A stretch of DNA of 64,000 nt from an uncultured Ruminococcus sp. (GCA_958403905.1 CATXZD010000001.1:124001-188000); one strand, 5' to 3'. Shown: positions 35,263 through 44,591, counted from the first letter of the stretch. The notes: generated from the sequence alone by a model not told the origin. Made by a program: numbers and translations.

Positions 35263-37494
35263 TTAACTTGCTGCAATTTGTTGTATACATCTTACATCGT
35301 TAACATTAATTACACCATCTTTGTTAGCATCCGCAGTCAACAACTGCCGCTCATTTAGCGTTGCTAATTCTGCTAAATACTTGCTAAGTAGGGTAGCATC
35401 ATTTGTATTAACTGTTCCATTTAAGTCTACATCACCTAAAATGACAACTTTATGTTTTGTTGAGATTGAGCATTTTTCTAGAGGATATACTACATTGCCA
35501 TATTGATTGTTTGATGTAACCTTAACTCTAATGAACAGATCATACTCATTATTAGAGATTGTATACGTATTCGAGTTTGCATTTGTTATATCAAACCAAC
35601 TTGTTCCGTTTACAGAAACCTGCCATTGATAATTTACATCGTAATTGACTTTTTCAGGGGAACCTACGCAAGTTGCATTTAACGTATTCCCTACAATTGG
35701 ATTACCTGAAATATTTACATTTGTAATAGTTGATTTTGGATTTATAACAACTGTTTTAGTAATTCCATTAGTAAAGTTAAAGAGCAATTCAGTATATTTG
35801 CCGTTTAATGAAGCAATAAATTCCTTTTTTAATATAATATTATTTCCGCTCTTAATATAATCAAGCTTTTCACGCAAAAATATATAATTTTTTGTTCTAA
35901 TATATAAAAGTATACTATCAGTATCCATATTAATTACAGAATCCTGATTATTGCTGATAACTTGTGAAGGTGAGATATTTGCATAATGATCATTTGCAAT
36001 GCTTTTGCATAATACAGGTCTAATACATAAATTACCATTTGAAGAAATATTATCATAACAATCTGTCCAAGATATTTGATTGTTATCAGTATCAAATCCA
36101 TAGAAGCTTTCGTTAGAACTTATTGTTGAGGGGGGCTTTGCAACACATGGAATAGATATTTCTGAATCCGGACTATCGGGTATTAGTTCAACGATTACAG
36201 CACACTTATTATTATTTATAAATTCATATTCATTATTTAAATTAACAGTTATATAACCTTCTCCGTTATAGCTTCCCGTAGCCAATACCCCAATATTATC
36301 TAAATTTGTTGGCAAATTATTATTTGAATCTAATTGTACAATTCTTACTCGGTAGTTACATCCAGTTGTTTTTAGATATAGCATAACTTTAGTTATCCTA
36401 TTGAAAACATTTGTATAGTTTTCAATATCAAAAACATTACACAAATAAACCGTTTCGTTATAGGCGGGATCATTACTTCCTAATGTCTTATAATCATATG
36501 ACAGCATATATTCATTATCATCTGCCTCTTGCATATCAGTTATCGCAATCCTATGCGACTTTGTACTATGCAGTGATGCATGTTCATATGAGACCCATAT
36601 ATAATTTGCGCTGTCATTACTATACCATGAGTTTCTAACAAGCCATGCACCATTGTTGCTTGGACGATGCGATTCTGAAAAATTATCTTTTGAGTAATTG
36701 TCGTCCCATCCCACTAAAACTATAGAGTGATTAGGTATAACGTCATCATTTTCAGTATCGCTTATTTCATAAAATAAGTTATATTCATTATTACTGTCTT
36801 GATTTATCAAACTTGGAGTAATATATAGGTCAGTTATTACTCCACCGTAATTTTTAATTGCGTATTTGATAGAATTAATAGAATCTTTAACGTGTTTTGC
36901 ACCTGTTAAATTAAAAATTGATTTCGCAGTTGAAAAATTTTCAGATAATTGTACCCCGTAAGATTGATTTAATTCTCCTTTTGAGTAATTATCTTCAAGA
37001 ACCATAGAATTCCATGTTATGGAATTGTTTTTCAATAAAGGCTGATTCCAATTGCTTAAATATTGTATAGCTGTTGAAGTAAAATTACCGTAGTTTGCAT
37101 TATTAGTATAATATCCTTTATATCCTTCATATTCCTGTGGAATGATGCTATTTGAGTAGGCCACTGCACCATGAGCTTCTGAAATATCAAAATGTGCTCC
37201 ATAGTTTCTGCTGATATATTGTTCTGCAGCACCTATTGTTGCATACATCCAACACAATTTATATGGGTTTTGATTTTTAGTAACAGTAGCATAACCGCAT
37301 TCCCTTGGATCATAGGAAGTTGAAAGTTCTACGGTATCATCAATAAATCCAGAACCTAACCTTTCATAGGGATCTTCAATCAATCCGTAGTTTTCAACTG
37401 TAATTGTATTGTTCTCAACTGCATGGTAGGTGGGAAATAAAGAAATTAATAGAAAAATACTAAGAAAAATAGATATGAATTTTTTGTGTGTCAT
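35263..37494 (-). CDS. Secreted papain-like cysteine protease with dockerin
   Basis: Protein of 743 residues. Signal peptide at about 1-25. The C1A peptidase domain (about 55-320) has the catalytic Cys81 in NQNPYKLCWMYATIGA, His256 in DVIPNHSIVLVGWDD and Asn288 in GAWLVRNSWYS. A lectin-like beta domain typical of clostridial C1 peptidases follows (about 330-490), then a Big/Ig-like segment around STITNVNISGNPIVGNTLNA (about 585-670). A type I dockerin with two good calcium loops ends the protein (GDVDLNGTVNTNDATLLSKY and ADANKDGVINVNDVRCIQQI). It would be a scaffold-bound extracellular protease. AT content is clearly higher than in flanking housekeeping genes. Confidence 0.9.
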   Translation of the reverse strand: MTHKKFISIFLSIFLLISLFPTYHAVENNTITVENYGLIEDPYERLGSGFIDDTVELSTSYDPRECGYATVTKNQNPYKLCWMYATIGAAEQYISRNYGAHFDISEAHGAVAYSNSIIPQEYEGYKGYYTNNANYGNFTSTAIQYLSNWNQPLLKNNSITWNSMVLEDNYSKGELNQSYGVQLSENFSTAKSIFNLTGAKHVKDSINSIKYAIKNYGGVITDLYITPSLINQDSNNEYNLFYEISDTENDDVIPNHSIVLVGWDDNYSKDNFSESHRPSNNGAWLVRNSWYSNDSANYIWVSYEHASLHSTKSHRIAITDMQEADDNEYMLSYDYKTLGSNDPAYNETVYLCNVFDIENYTNVFNRITKVMLYLKTTGCNYRVRIVQLDSNNNLPTNLDNIGVLATGSYNGEGYITVNLNNEYEFINNNKCAVIVELIPDSPDSEISIPCVAKPPSTISSNESFYGFDTDNNQISWTDCYDNISSNGNLCIRPVLCKSIANDHYANISPSQVISNNQDSVINMDTDSILLYIRTKNYIFLREKLDYIKSGNNIILKKEFIASLNGKYTELLFNFTNGITKTVVINPKSTITNVNISGNPIVGNTLNATCVGSPEKVNYDVNYQWQVSVNGTSWFDITNANSNTYTISNNEYDLFIRVKVTSNNQYGNVVYPLEKCSISTKHKVVILGDVDLNGTVNTNDATLLSKYLAELATLNERQLLTADANKDGVINVNDVRCIQQIAAS

Positions 37495-37654
37495 ATTATC
37501 GCCTCATAAATAAAAATAGACAATAATTGCTTGCTTTTATTATACTCTATATGAATAAATAATACAATAAAAATTTATTATATAAAATGAAAATTGTATG
37601 AAGCGACAATGATTTTATTGTTTTTTAGTCAAATTAACAAATAGTAATTGATTT

Positions 37655-38683
37655 TTAGCAAGAATTATTATTTTTTGCTTTATATGTCTTTACAACTGTA
37701 TCAATTGTGTCAATTGCAAGAGCGAGCAGTATAACACCCATAAAGAACAGCTGGAAATTTGACAGAACAGGAGGGATTGCTTCTCCTTTATCAGGAAAGT
37801 AACTTGTAACAAAGTCAATAAAATCGCTGTTTAAAATATTATCCCTTGCAAGCCAGATAACTGCCATAACGGCTGAAAGAACGTTTGTTACAACGGTAGT
37901 TACCATAACCTTTTTGTTTCTCCTGCCCTCAATAAGCTGTACAGATTCTCTGATTATTCCGAGAACTCCGAACAGAACGATGATATACCACGTTGAATGA
38001 ATAGTGTCAATGTTAAAAATCGGAATCCAGGTATTCGTTTTTGTAATTCCAAAACTGAAAATCTGCGGACAAATAAGAAAAACGCTCATAAATGCGATTG
38101 AAATTGCAATGCCGACAATCGGCTCTGCCTTTGAAATTTTTTCTTTTTTAACGGGAACAGACGGCAAATTGTCAAGATTGCCCGTGTTGTCAATTTTAAT
38201 GTTTTTATGATAGAAAATCGCAAACAGAATCGTAACAAAAGCAAATGCCCACACAAGCGCAGACGGAACAGTTTCAAAAGTTCTTACAAACAAATCTCTG
38301 AAAAATATGATAAAGCTGTTTACGGTTAAAAAATCTGTATTACCGAAACCGCTTATAAGTGAAGAAATAACAGCGGCCAGAGTAATCCCAGAAGCGGCGC
38401 AGATAAGCACGATTTTTAGAACATATTTGTAGGTTGAGTAGTACGGAGAGCCGATAAGGCACTTGTCCGAATCGGGATTGTACTGCTCGTAAAGCTCCTG
38501 CGGAGTGCCCAGCTCAGTTAATACAACTCTGATGTCTTTTTCGCTTGGCGTTGTGTTTCCACAGCGCTCGGTGAGCATATCGTCAATTATTGTGCGAAGT
38601 TCGTCAGATACATCGGCTCTGATTTTTCCGGGCAAACGCTTTGTTGCGGCGTAGATGTATCTTTCAATAAGGTCATTTGTCAT
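37655..38683 (-). CDS. HAAS-domain membrane protein, partner of PadR regulator
   Basis: Protein of 342 residues from the ATG at 38683 (GGAGG nine bases upstream), overlapping padR by 11 bases. The N-terminal helical HAAS-type domain (about 1-75: ERYIYAATKRLPGKIRADVS, VVLTELGTPQELYEQYNPDS) is followed by about six membrane segments. HAAS proteins downstream of PadR regulators are thought to act as membrane signalling or stress factors. The exact role is unknown. Confidence 0.78.
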   Translation of the reverse strand: MTNDLIERYIYAATKRLPGKIRADVSDELRTIIDDMLTERCGNTTPSEKDIRVVLTELGTPQELYEQYNPDSDKCLIGSPYYSTYKYVLKIVLICAASGITLAAVISSLISGFGNTDFLTVNSFIIFFRDLFVRTFETVPSALVWAFAFVTILFAIFYHKNIKIDNTGNLDNLPSVPVKKEKISKAEPIVGIAISIAFMSVFLICPQIFSFGITKTNTWIPIFNIDTIHSTWYIIVLFGVLGIIRESVQLIEGRRNKKVMVTTVVTNVLSAVMAVIWLARDNILNSDFIDFVTSYFPDKGEAIPPVLSNFQLFFMGVILLALAIDTIDTVVKTYKAKNNNSC

Positions 38684-39026
38684 TTTTGTTTTCCTCCTCG
38701 GACAGCAGTTTATCAACGTTATTAGAAAATGCTTTCCACTGTTCTGTCGTTTTTTTGAGAACGATTAAACCGTCCTCGGTTATTTTGTAGTATTTTCTCG
38801 GCTTTGACTCGCTTGTTTCCCATTCGCTTTTTAAAAGTCCCTGAGATTCAAGTCGGCGCATAAGGGGATAGAGCGTGTTTGCCTCAATCGGGATTGAGTG
38901 ATTTTGCAGTTCTTTTACAAGATTGTAGCCGTACATTGGCTTTTGCAGACAGTTAAGCACAAGCAGTATCAGCGTGCCTCGCCTTAGCTCCTGCACCAGC
39001 CCCGAAACAATATCATCGTGATTCAT
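38673..39026 (-). CDS. PadR-family transcriptional regulator
   Basis: Winged-helix repressor of 117 residues. The DNA-binding part (about 12-85) contains GTLILLVLNCLQKPMYGYNL, NTLYPLMRRLESQGLL and RKYYKITEDG, the PadR hallmark. A short C-terminal helix dimerises. It is the first gene of a two-gene unit with the HAAS membrane protein and probably represses its own promoter at the palindrome just upstream. Confidence 0.92.
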   Translation of the reverse strand: MNHDDIVSGLVQELRRGTLILLVLNCLQKPMYGYNLVKELQNHSIPIEANTLYPLMRRLESQGLLKSEWETSESKPRKYYKITEDGLIVLKKTTEQWKAFSNNVDKLLSEEENKNDK

Positions 39027-39052
39027 AATTTCACCACCATTTTATTTTTATA

Positions 39053-39091
39053 ATATTGTGTAATGCAATTATACTGTGTAATACACAATAT
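39053..39091 (-). promoter_or_regulatory. PadR operator candidate
   Basis: ATATTGTGTA (39053-39062) and TACACAATAT (39082-39091) form a perfect 10-bp inverted repeat, with a second GTGTAAT inside the second half. It lies 27 bases before the padR ATG. The ATGT/ACAT-like arms fit the operators known for PadR proteins. Confidence 0.7.
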
Positions 39092-39107
39092 GTCAAGAGA
39101 AAAAATA

Positions 39108-39148
39108 AAAAAGCAGTGAAATCAATTTAAATTTCACTGCTTTTTGGG
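39108..39148. terminator. Terminator after the argS-linked small gene
   Basis: AAGCAGTGAAAT (39111-39122) pairs with ATTTCACTGCTT (39131-39142). A-rich and T-rich tracts on either side allow use in both directions. Confidence 0.85.
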
Positions 39149-39149
39149 G

Positions 39150-39356
39150 TTATTTAGAATTAATATTTTTCAACTTTTTCAGTATAAGTACGCTGCAAAT
39201 AAAGACAAAAGCAGGGAGAACATAGATAAGTAAATTACCTATGCTAAATTCACCGAAGCCGTTTATTATAAGATTAATTATCATCGCAATCTCGGCTACA
39301 ATACCGTACAATGCAAAAATTTTTATAATCATAATAAGCTTGTCAAGCATATGCAT
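39150..39356 (-). CDS. Small two-segment membrane protein
   Basis: A 68-residue hydrophobic protein with membrane segments at about 8-30 and 39-59 and a Lys-rich end (LKKLKNINSK). It begins four bases after the stop of a 13-codon frame, so its translation is probably coupled to that frame, since its own ribosome site is weak. It is the last gene after argS and ends at a terminator. Not recognised. Confidence 0.55.
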   Translation of the reverse strand: MHMLDKLIMIIKIFALYGIVAEIAMIINLIINGFGEFSIGNLLIYVLPAFVFICSVLILKKLKNINSK

Positions 39357-39359
39357 GTT

Positions 39360-39401
39360 TTATCCGTCGTAAATCTCGTCAATTCGTTTTGGCTTTTTCA
39401 T
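39360..39401 (-). CDS. Possible 13-residue leader peptide
   Basis: The frame MKKPKRIDEIYDG is preceded by TAAAGGAG at a ten-base distance, one of the better ribosome sites nearby. It ends four bases before the small membrane protein. It may be a leader that couples translation, or a real micro-protein; conservation is unknown. Confidence 0.35.
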   Translation of the reverse strand: MKKPKRIDEIYDG

Positions 39402-39441
39402 TTTGCAGAAAACTCCTTTATTGCGTGTCGGAGTGTTATGC

Positions 39442-41178
39442 TTACATACTTTCAGGACAGCCTATGTTGAACATTGTCAACACGTTTTTAATTACTGCTC
39501 TTACACAATCGCACAGCGCAAGTCTTGCCTGCATAAGTCCTTGTTCCTCGCCCTTTACACGGCAGGCATTGTAGAACTTGTGAAACAGCGTTGCAAGCTG
39601 GGTTACATAGCGTGTGATTTTTGTCGGATCGTAGTCCTTTGCAGCGCTTATAATCTCGCTTGTGTAGGACGCAAGGTGGTTGATAAGTTCACGTTCCTCG
39701 GGCGCAGTCAGAAGAGCAAGTTCCTCTGCACTGCACTCACGCGGATTGATTCCGTCTTTTGCAAGCGATTTGAAGATACTGCAAATTCTTGCGTGTGCAT
39801 ACTGAACGTAGTAAACGGGATTCTGGTTGTCCTGACTTACCGCAAGGTCAAGGTCAAAGTCCATTTGTGTGTTAGCCTCTCTTGTGTTGAACAGGAATCT
39901 TGCGCTGTCAACGGGCACCTCGTCAAGCAAATCTCCGAGCTGAATAGCCTTGCCCGTACGTTTGCTCATTCTTACAAGCTCGCCGTTTCTTACAAGCTTT
40001 ACAAGCTGCATAAGCACAACGTCGAGCTTGTTACCGTCATAGCCTATAGCGTCCATTGCACCCTTCATTCTCATAACGTGACCGTGGTGGTCAGCACCCC
40101 AGACGTCAATAAGGGTAGTAAATCCTCTGTCAAATTTATTCTTGTGATATGCAATGTCAGCCGTAAAGTAGGTGGGGTTGCCGTTCTGACGAATAAGCAC
40201 GTCGTCTTTTAATTCGAGGTTGTCAATATACTTCTGGCTTTTGCCCTCTTTTAAAAGTTTTTCGGTAAGCACTTGCTTGTTCTTGTACCAGATTGCACCC
40301 TCTTTTTCATAGGTGAGTCCTTTTTTTGTGAGCAAATCAACAACATCCTTAACAGCTCCGCTTTTGTGAAGCTCGCTTTCAAAGAACCATTTGTCGTAGA
40401 ATATTTTATACTTAGCCATATCGTCCTGCATTTTCTTGATGTTCTTCGGCAGGGCGAAGCTGACGAGTGCGTTTTTGCGCTCCTCACTCGAAATATTTAC
40501 AAGGCTGTCGCCGTTAACGTCAGCGTATTCTTTTGCAAGCTCTGTTATGTCAGCACCCTGATAGCCGTCCTCAGGAAATTCAATCTCATCGCCCTTGAAA
40601 ATCTGAAGATAACGTGCCTCGAGCGAACAGCCGAACTTTTCAATCTGATTGCCTGCGTCGTTAACATAGAATTCACGCCACACATTGTAGCCTGCTTTGT
40701 CGAGCACAGCGGCAAGACAGTCACCCAGTGCGCCGCCTCTTGCATTGCCCATATGCATAGGACCTGTAGGATTTGCCGAAACAAATTCAACCATTACCTT
40801 TTCGTCTGCACCGAATTCGCTTCTGCCGTAATCCTGCGGATTGCTCTGAATTTCTCTGATTACACTTGAATAAAACTCAGCTCCGAGAAAGAAATTGATA
40901 AATCCCGGTCCTGCGGTTTCAAAGCGTTCGCACATTGTACCCTCAAGCTCAAGATTAGCTGTTATAGCCTGCGCAATTTTAAATGGCGGCATTTTGAAAG
41001 CCTTTGCGCCTGTCATTGCGGCGTTTGTTGCAAAGTCGCCGTGAGTTCTGTCGGCAGGAGTTTCTATTATAAACTGCGGAAGCTCTGCCTTAGGAAGCTC
41101 TCCGTTATTTATTGCCTTGTTAATTGCGTTTGTAATTGCTTTTTTTAGCATATTAACCGCTTTTGCATAAGTGTCCAT
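39442..41178 (-). CDS. argS: Arginyl-tRNA synthetase
   Basis: Class I aminoacyl-tRNA synthetase that charges tRNA-Arg, 578 residues from the ATG at 41178 (GAGG upstream). The N-terminal Add-1 domain is followed by the HIGH-type motif in SANPTGPMHMGNARGGALGD and the KMSKS-like motif LVRMSKRTGK. The anticodon-binding DALR region lies at the C-terminus (VQYAHARICSIFKSL onward). It follows a ywiB-like gene as in other Firmicutes. No arginine T-box was seen. Confidence 0.95.
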   Translation of the reverse strand: MDTYAKAVNMLKKAITNAINKAINNGELPKAELPQFIIETPADRTHGDFATNAAMTGAKAFKMPPFKIAQAITANLELEGTMCERFETAGPGFINFFLGAEFYSSVIREIQSNPQDYGRSEFGADEKVMVEFVSANPTGPMHMGNARGGALGDCLAAVLDKAGYNVWREFYVNDAGNQIEKFGCSLEARYLQIFKGDEIEFPEDGYQGADITELAKEYADVNGDSLVNISSEERKNALVSFALPKNIKKMQDDMAKYKIFYDKWFFESELHKSGAVKDVVDLLTKKGLTYEKEGAIWYKNKQVLTEKLLKEGKSQKYIDNLELKDDVLIRQNGNPTYFTADIAYHKNKFDRGFTTLIDVWGADHHGHVMRMKGAMDAIGYDGNKLDVVLMQLVKLVRNGELVRMSKRTGKAIQLGDLLDEVPVDSARFLFNTREANTQMDFDLDLAVSQDNQNPVYYVQYAHARICSIFKSLAKDGINPRECSAEELALLTAPEERELINHLASYTSEIISAAKDYDPTKITRYVTQLATLFHKFYNACRVKGEEQGLMQARLALCDCVRAVIKNVLTMFNIGCPESM

Positions 41179-41179
41179 T

Positions 41180-41626
41180 TTAATCCTCATTCCTGTTGTT
41201 TTTTTCTTCTACCGTTATTTTAAATCTATTATCGCTTACAAGGTCGGTGTTGAAGTCAAGCGTGTAGCTTACTTCAAGCGTTCCGCCCTTTTCGTTAAGC
41301 GTATTTTTCATTGTTTTTGTAAAAACACCAATCATCAAATCGCCTGCAATCGTTTGATAAAGGCACTGATGGCGTTTGCCCTTTTCAAGCATAAGTCGTG
41401 ATTGAGTTTCGCCCTTTCGTATGATAGTGACAAGATTGTCCTCAACCTTTATGAGATTGTCGGAGTGGTGGTTTGGATTTTCCTCGTCATACTCCTTGTA
41501 GCCAATGTAGCAGTGATTTTTTTTTATCATATAGTTGCCCGAGGTGATAACCTCAACCTTGTCCGTTTCACCGTCAAGCGTTTGTTCTCCGACTATTGAA
41601 ATCAGATATTTTTCCTTATCAGTCAT
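41180..41626 (-). CDS. YwiB-like beta-barrel protein (DUF1934)
   Basis: Protein of 148 residues with alternating strands (YLISIVGEQTLDGETDKVEV, NHCYIGYKEYDEENPNHHSD, GGTLEVSYTLDFNTDLVSDN), a lipocalin-like DUF1934 protein. It is encoded directly before argS with two bases between the stop and the argS ATG, the same pairing as ywiB-argS in Bacillus. The function is not known. Confidence 0.8.
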   Translation of the reverse strand: MTDKEKYLISIVGEQTLDGETDKVEVITSGNYMIKKNHCYIGYKEYDEENPNHHSDNLIKVEDNLVTIIRKGETQSRLMLEKGKRHQCLYQTIAGDLMIGVFTKTMKNTLNEKGGTLEVSYTLDFNTDLVSDNRFKITVEEKNNRNED

Positions 41627-41651
41627 ATTCTTTCCCTGTTAATTCAATTTA

Positions 41652-42470
41652 TCAGTACTGCTCAATGTCAATCTGCGTAACCTTGTGCTCCATATTGCGC
41701 CCTAGAAAAAGTCCTGCAACGCTTTCAAAGCCGTCGGGTGTGTCGCTTACGTAAAATTCGGGGTTCTTTTGCGTGCAGTCACCATTGAGAAGATTTTGTT
41801 CCTTTAAAATTTTTGCAGCATAAACGGCGGTTTCGTATCCCGAATCAACAAGTGCAACGTTCTCGCCCATAAAGTCAAAAATTGCATCTCGTAAAAGCGG
41901 ATAGTGAGTACATCCTAAAATCAGCGTGTCAATTCCCTCGTCTTTAAGCGTTGACAGATAGCGCCTGATAACAAGCCGCACAATCTGATCGTCACGGCAG
42001 ATTATTCCGCTTTCGACAAGCGGAACAAACAGCGGACAAGCCTGCTCGTAAACCTTGAATTTTGGATTTAACTTTTCAAGTCTTAATTTGTAGCTGTGGC
42101 TTCCGATTGTTGCTGCTGTGCCGATAATTCCGATTTTACCGTTTTTCGTTTTGTGTGCAGCGGTGAATGCAGTTGGATTTACAACGCCGGTGTATGGCAC
42201 AGAGAGCTTTTTTTCAAGCTCATCTCCTGCAACGGAGCTTACCGTACCGCAGGCAGCTACAACCATTTTTACATTGTTTTCAAGCAGGAACGATGTATCC
42301 TGAAATGCATATTTTTTAATTGTGTCACGGCTTCGGTTGCCGTAGGGGACTCTGCCCGTATCGCCGAAATATATGATTTTTTCGTTCGGAAGAACATGCA
42401 GAAATTCCTTTACTGCACTCAATCCGCCGAGTCCGGAATCAAAAACTCCGATTGCGTTTCGGGATGACAT
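41652..42470 (-). CDS. murI: Glutamate racemase
   Basis: Makes D-glutamate for peptidoglycan, 272 residues. The N-terminal motif is IGVFDSGLGGLSAVKEF, the first catalytic Cys is in VVAACGTVSS and the second in LILGCTHYPLL. The substrate loop YFGDTGRVPYG is conserved. It precedes the ywiB-like/argS unit by 25 bases and is likely co-transcribed with it. Confidence 0.95.
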   Translation of the reverse strand: MSSRNAIGVFDSGLGGLSAVKEFLHVLPNEKIIYFGDTGRVPYGNRSRDTIKKYAFQDTSFLLENNVKMVVAACGTVSSVAGDELEKKLSVPYTGVVNPTAFTAAHKTKNGKIGIIGTAATIGSHSYKLRLEKLNPKFKVYEQACPLFVPLVESGIICRDDQIVRLVIRRYLSTLKDEGIDTLILGCTHYPLLRDAIFDFMGENVALVDSGYETAVYAAKILKEQNLLNGDCTQKNPEFYVSDTPDGFESVAGLFLGRNMEHKVTQIDIEQY

Positions 42471-42567
42471 ACTATAACCTTCTTTTTTATAATATATACA
42501 AATTAAATCATAACATATTAAGTCGATTGTTGCAAGTCAAAATCAATTTATTTATTGGTTAAAACCT

Positions 42568-42596
42568 TTGACAAATTATATAATTAATTGTATAAT
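42568..42596 (+). promoter_or_regulatory. Consensus sigma-A promoter
   Basis: TTGACA (42568-42573) and TATAAT (42591-42596) are separated by exactly 17 bases, ahead of the gene at 42631. Confidence 0.85.
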
Positions 42597-42630
42597 GGCA
42601 AGTACAGACTAATCCGAGAGGAAGATTACG

Positions 42631-43422
42631 TTGGAATACAAAAAGGCATTTGATTTTATAGTAGGCAAAGTTGAGGCAGAGCTTGTAAAAACAGGCTATA
42701 CAAGACAAAAAGTTGCATCGGATAATGAAAACGAGCTTGTTGCACTTTTTACAAGCCAGAATCTTGCATATTCCGTTGTGTATTTTAAAGACAAACAGCA
42801 GATGGTGCTGCGTTCCTGCACGATGACCGAGGACGGTCCCGATAACGAGTGGAAAACTCTTGCAACCTGGCTTTATGACGATGAATTTGCAGACCAGAAG
42901 GACGCAGAAAGTATCGCAAACGATTTTGTAGAGGGCGTTTCGGGTGCAGTTGCAATCAAGCGTGCAAAGCAAGTTAAGCAGAAAAAGAAAAAGGACGATG
43001 ACGGAACAGCTACGCCGAAATTCCTTGCAAAGCGCTTTATAACTTACTTCCCGGAATTGAGAGAAGAAATCAAAAACGAAGAGGACTGCTACTTCCCGTT
43101 CAGGGGCGCAACCTTTGCAAAGGAGCATATTGCCCCCAAGGTTTCAACATATATAAAAAGAGCAACAAAGCCTGAGCTTGAAAAGTTTGCAGGCGTATTC
43201 AATTTGCAGTACGGCAACGGCGACGTTGACACGCGCTCAATCATTACGGTTGTTATTTTAAACAGCCTTGCAAATGAAGAATTTGAGAGCATTTGCGAAT
43301 ATTTTGACGACGACCTTAAAAAGGCGTCAATTGCGGCTCGAAAGTACAAGGACAAAACAGTTAAGCCCGAAAAGCCCAAGAAGAGAAATGTTTCAAGGGC
43401 TACAAATCTCAAGAATTCTTAA
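42631..43422 (+). CDS. Conserved hypothetical protein
   Basis: Protein of 263 residues with a TTG start after GAGAGGAAG, driven by a perfect promoter. It is soluble. An N-terminal alpha/beta part (FIVGKVEAELVKTGYTRQKV, LAYSVVYFKDKQQMVLRSC) is followed by a Lys-rich linker (about 110-127) and a helical C-terminal part ending in a basic tail (KPEKPKKRNVSRATNLKNS). I do not recognise it. The basic tail could bind nucleic acid, which is a guess. Confidence 0.8.
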   Translation: MEYKKAFDFIVGKVEAELVKTGYTRQKVASDNENELVALFTSQNLAYSVVYFKDKQQMVLRSCTMTEDGPDNEWKTLATWLYDDEFADQKDAESIANDFVEGVSGAVAIKRAKQVKQKKKKDDDGTATPKFLAKRFITYFPELREEIKNEEDCYFPFRGATFAKEHIAPKVSTYIKRATKPELEKFAGVFNLQYGNGDVDTRSIITVVILNSLANEEFESICEYFDDDLKKASIAARKYKDKTVKPEKPKKRNVSRATNLKNS

Positions 43423-43491
43423 TAAATGCGGTGTCGAATAGCATATATATTTTGAATTTTGCTAATCGCTGTTTTTCAGCGTACTAAAAGG

Positions 43492-43519
43492 TTGACAAAA
43501 CAGAATAACGGTATATAAT
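43492..43519 (+). promoter_or_regulatory. ribU promoter
   Basis: TTGACA (43492-43497) and TATAAT (43514-43519), 16 bases apart, lie just before the FMN riboswitch. Confidence 0.8.
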
Positions 43520-43530
43520 AATATTAACGG

Positions 43531-43730
43531 TTGTCTTCGGGGCGGAGTGAAACTCTCCACCGGCGGTTATAGTCCGCGAACAAGCAATGCTTGCCGAGTC
43601 TGTGAAATTCAGACACCGACGGTTAAAGTCCGGATACGAGAAGAATCAGCTTTGGTTTCGCAGTTTTGTTGTGAAACATTTTGAGTTGTTTTATCGGAAA
43701 GCTTCGCAGATACTGCGAAGCTTTTTTTAT
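43531..43730 (+). ncRNA. FMN riboswitch (RFN element) with terminator
   Basis: The aptamer (43531-43647) shows the RFN consensus: TCTTCGGGGCGGAGTGAAAC, CCACCGGCGG, AGTCCGCGA, GTGAAATTCAGACACCGACG, AAAGTCCGGATACGAGAAGA. The expression platform is a 9-bp terminator stem GCTTCGCAG / CTGCGAAGC (43701-43721) with TTTTTTT. Binding of FMN should end transcription before ribU. Confidence 0.95.
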
Positions 43731-43845
43731 TATCCTCGACAGCCGAAGAAGGTAATATCGTCATCTTGAGAATTATTGTAAGATTTAAAGTAGTTTTTAT
43801 AAATTATTTAGGTTGACGAAATTGCCGAAAATAAGGAGGATTTTT

Positions 43846-44556
43846 ATGGTAAACACAAAGAAAAAACAAACAAAGGCAATTAACCCTGCCGAAAGTTCCT
43901 ACAGGGTAAAGAAAATGGTGATTATGGCGCTGATTGCCGCAATGGCTTACGTTGTGGTGTTGATGTGCAGAATTCCGATTATTCCTGCCGCACCGTACCT
44001 TGACTTGGAGTTCAAGAGTGCAATTATTCTTATCGGCGCATATATTTTCGGACCGTTGTCGGGTCTTGTTATGTCGGCTGTTATATGTTTTGTCGAAATG
44101 GTGACGTTCAGCACAACCGGTCCTATCGGCTGTATTATGAATGTGCTTGCGACAATCTGTCTTGTGTGCCCTGCCGCATTTGTGTACAAGAAAAAAAAGA
44201 CAACCTCAGGCGCAATTATCGGAATTATCATCGGCGCAGTGCTTATGACGGTTGCAATGGTGTTGTGGAACTACATTCTCACACCGCTTTATCAGGGCAT
44301 TCCAAGAGAAGCGATTGTCCAAATGCTGCTTCCGGTATTTGTTCCGTTCAATCTGCTGAAGGCAGGACTTAACGGCGGAATTGCATTATTTATTTTCAGA
44401 TTTGCAATTGAGGCACTGCAAAAGGCTAACCTCATTCCAAAACAAACTTTTGAAGAGAAAAGTAGAAAGAACTCAATAATCGGAGCAGCAGTAGTTGCGG
44501 GAATTATTATTCTCACCTGCGTGCTTGTGATTCTTGCAATTAACGGCGCATTTTAA
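43846..44556 (+). CDS. ribU: Riboflavin ECF transporter S-component RibU
   Basis: Substrate-binding membrane subunit of the energy-coupling factor riboflavin importer, 236 residues from the ATG at 43846 (AAGGAGG upstream; an earlier TTG/ATG-type extension has none). About six membrane segments. Family features are MALIAAMAYVVVLMCRIPII, APYLDLEFKSAIILIGAYIF and NVLATICLVCPAAFVYKKKK. The FMN riboswitch upstream supports riboflavin as substrate. The shared EcfA/A'/T module is encoded elsewhere. Confidence 0.93.
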   Translation: MVNTKKKQTKAINPAESSYRVKKMVIMALIAAMAYVVVLMCRIPIIPAAPYLDLEFKSAIILIGAYIFGPLSGLVMSAVICFVEMVTFSTTGPIGCIMNVLATICLVCPAAFVYKKKKTTSGAIIGIIIGAVLMTVAMVLWNYILTPLYQGIPREAIVQMLLPVFVPFNLLKAGLNGGIALFIFRFAIEALQKANLIPKQTFEEKSRKNSIIGAAVVAGIIILTCVLVILAINGAF

Positions 44557-44563
44557 AATTGTA

Positions 44564-44591
44564 TTGACAAATCTGATATAAGTGTTATACT
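44564..44591 (+). promoter_or_regulatory. Folate operon promoter
   Basis: TTGACA (44564-44569) and TATACT (44586-44591), 16 bases apart, about 30 bases before the THF riboswitch. Confidence 0.8.

Noticed and set aside
39403..40212. Long plus-strand open frame of 269 codons
   Set aside because: It lies antisense to argS, whose motifs are all intact, and its Cys/Val-rich product is typical of a shadow frame.
42559..43128. Minus-strand frame of 189 codons opposite the gene at 42631
   Set aside because: The plus-strand gene has a perfect promoter and ribosome site; the minus frame is Cys/Phe-rich noise.
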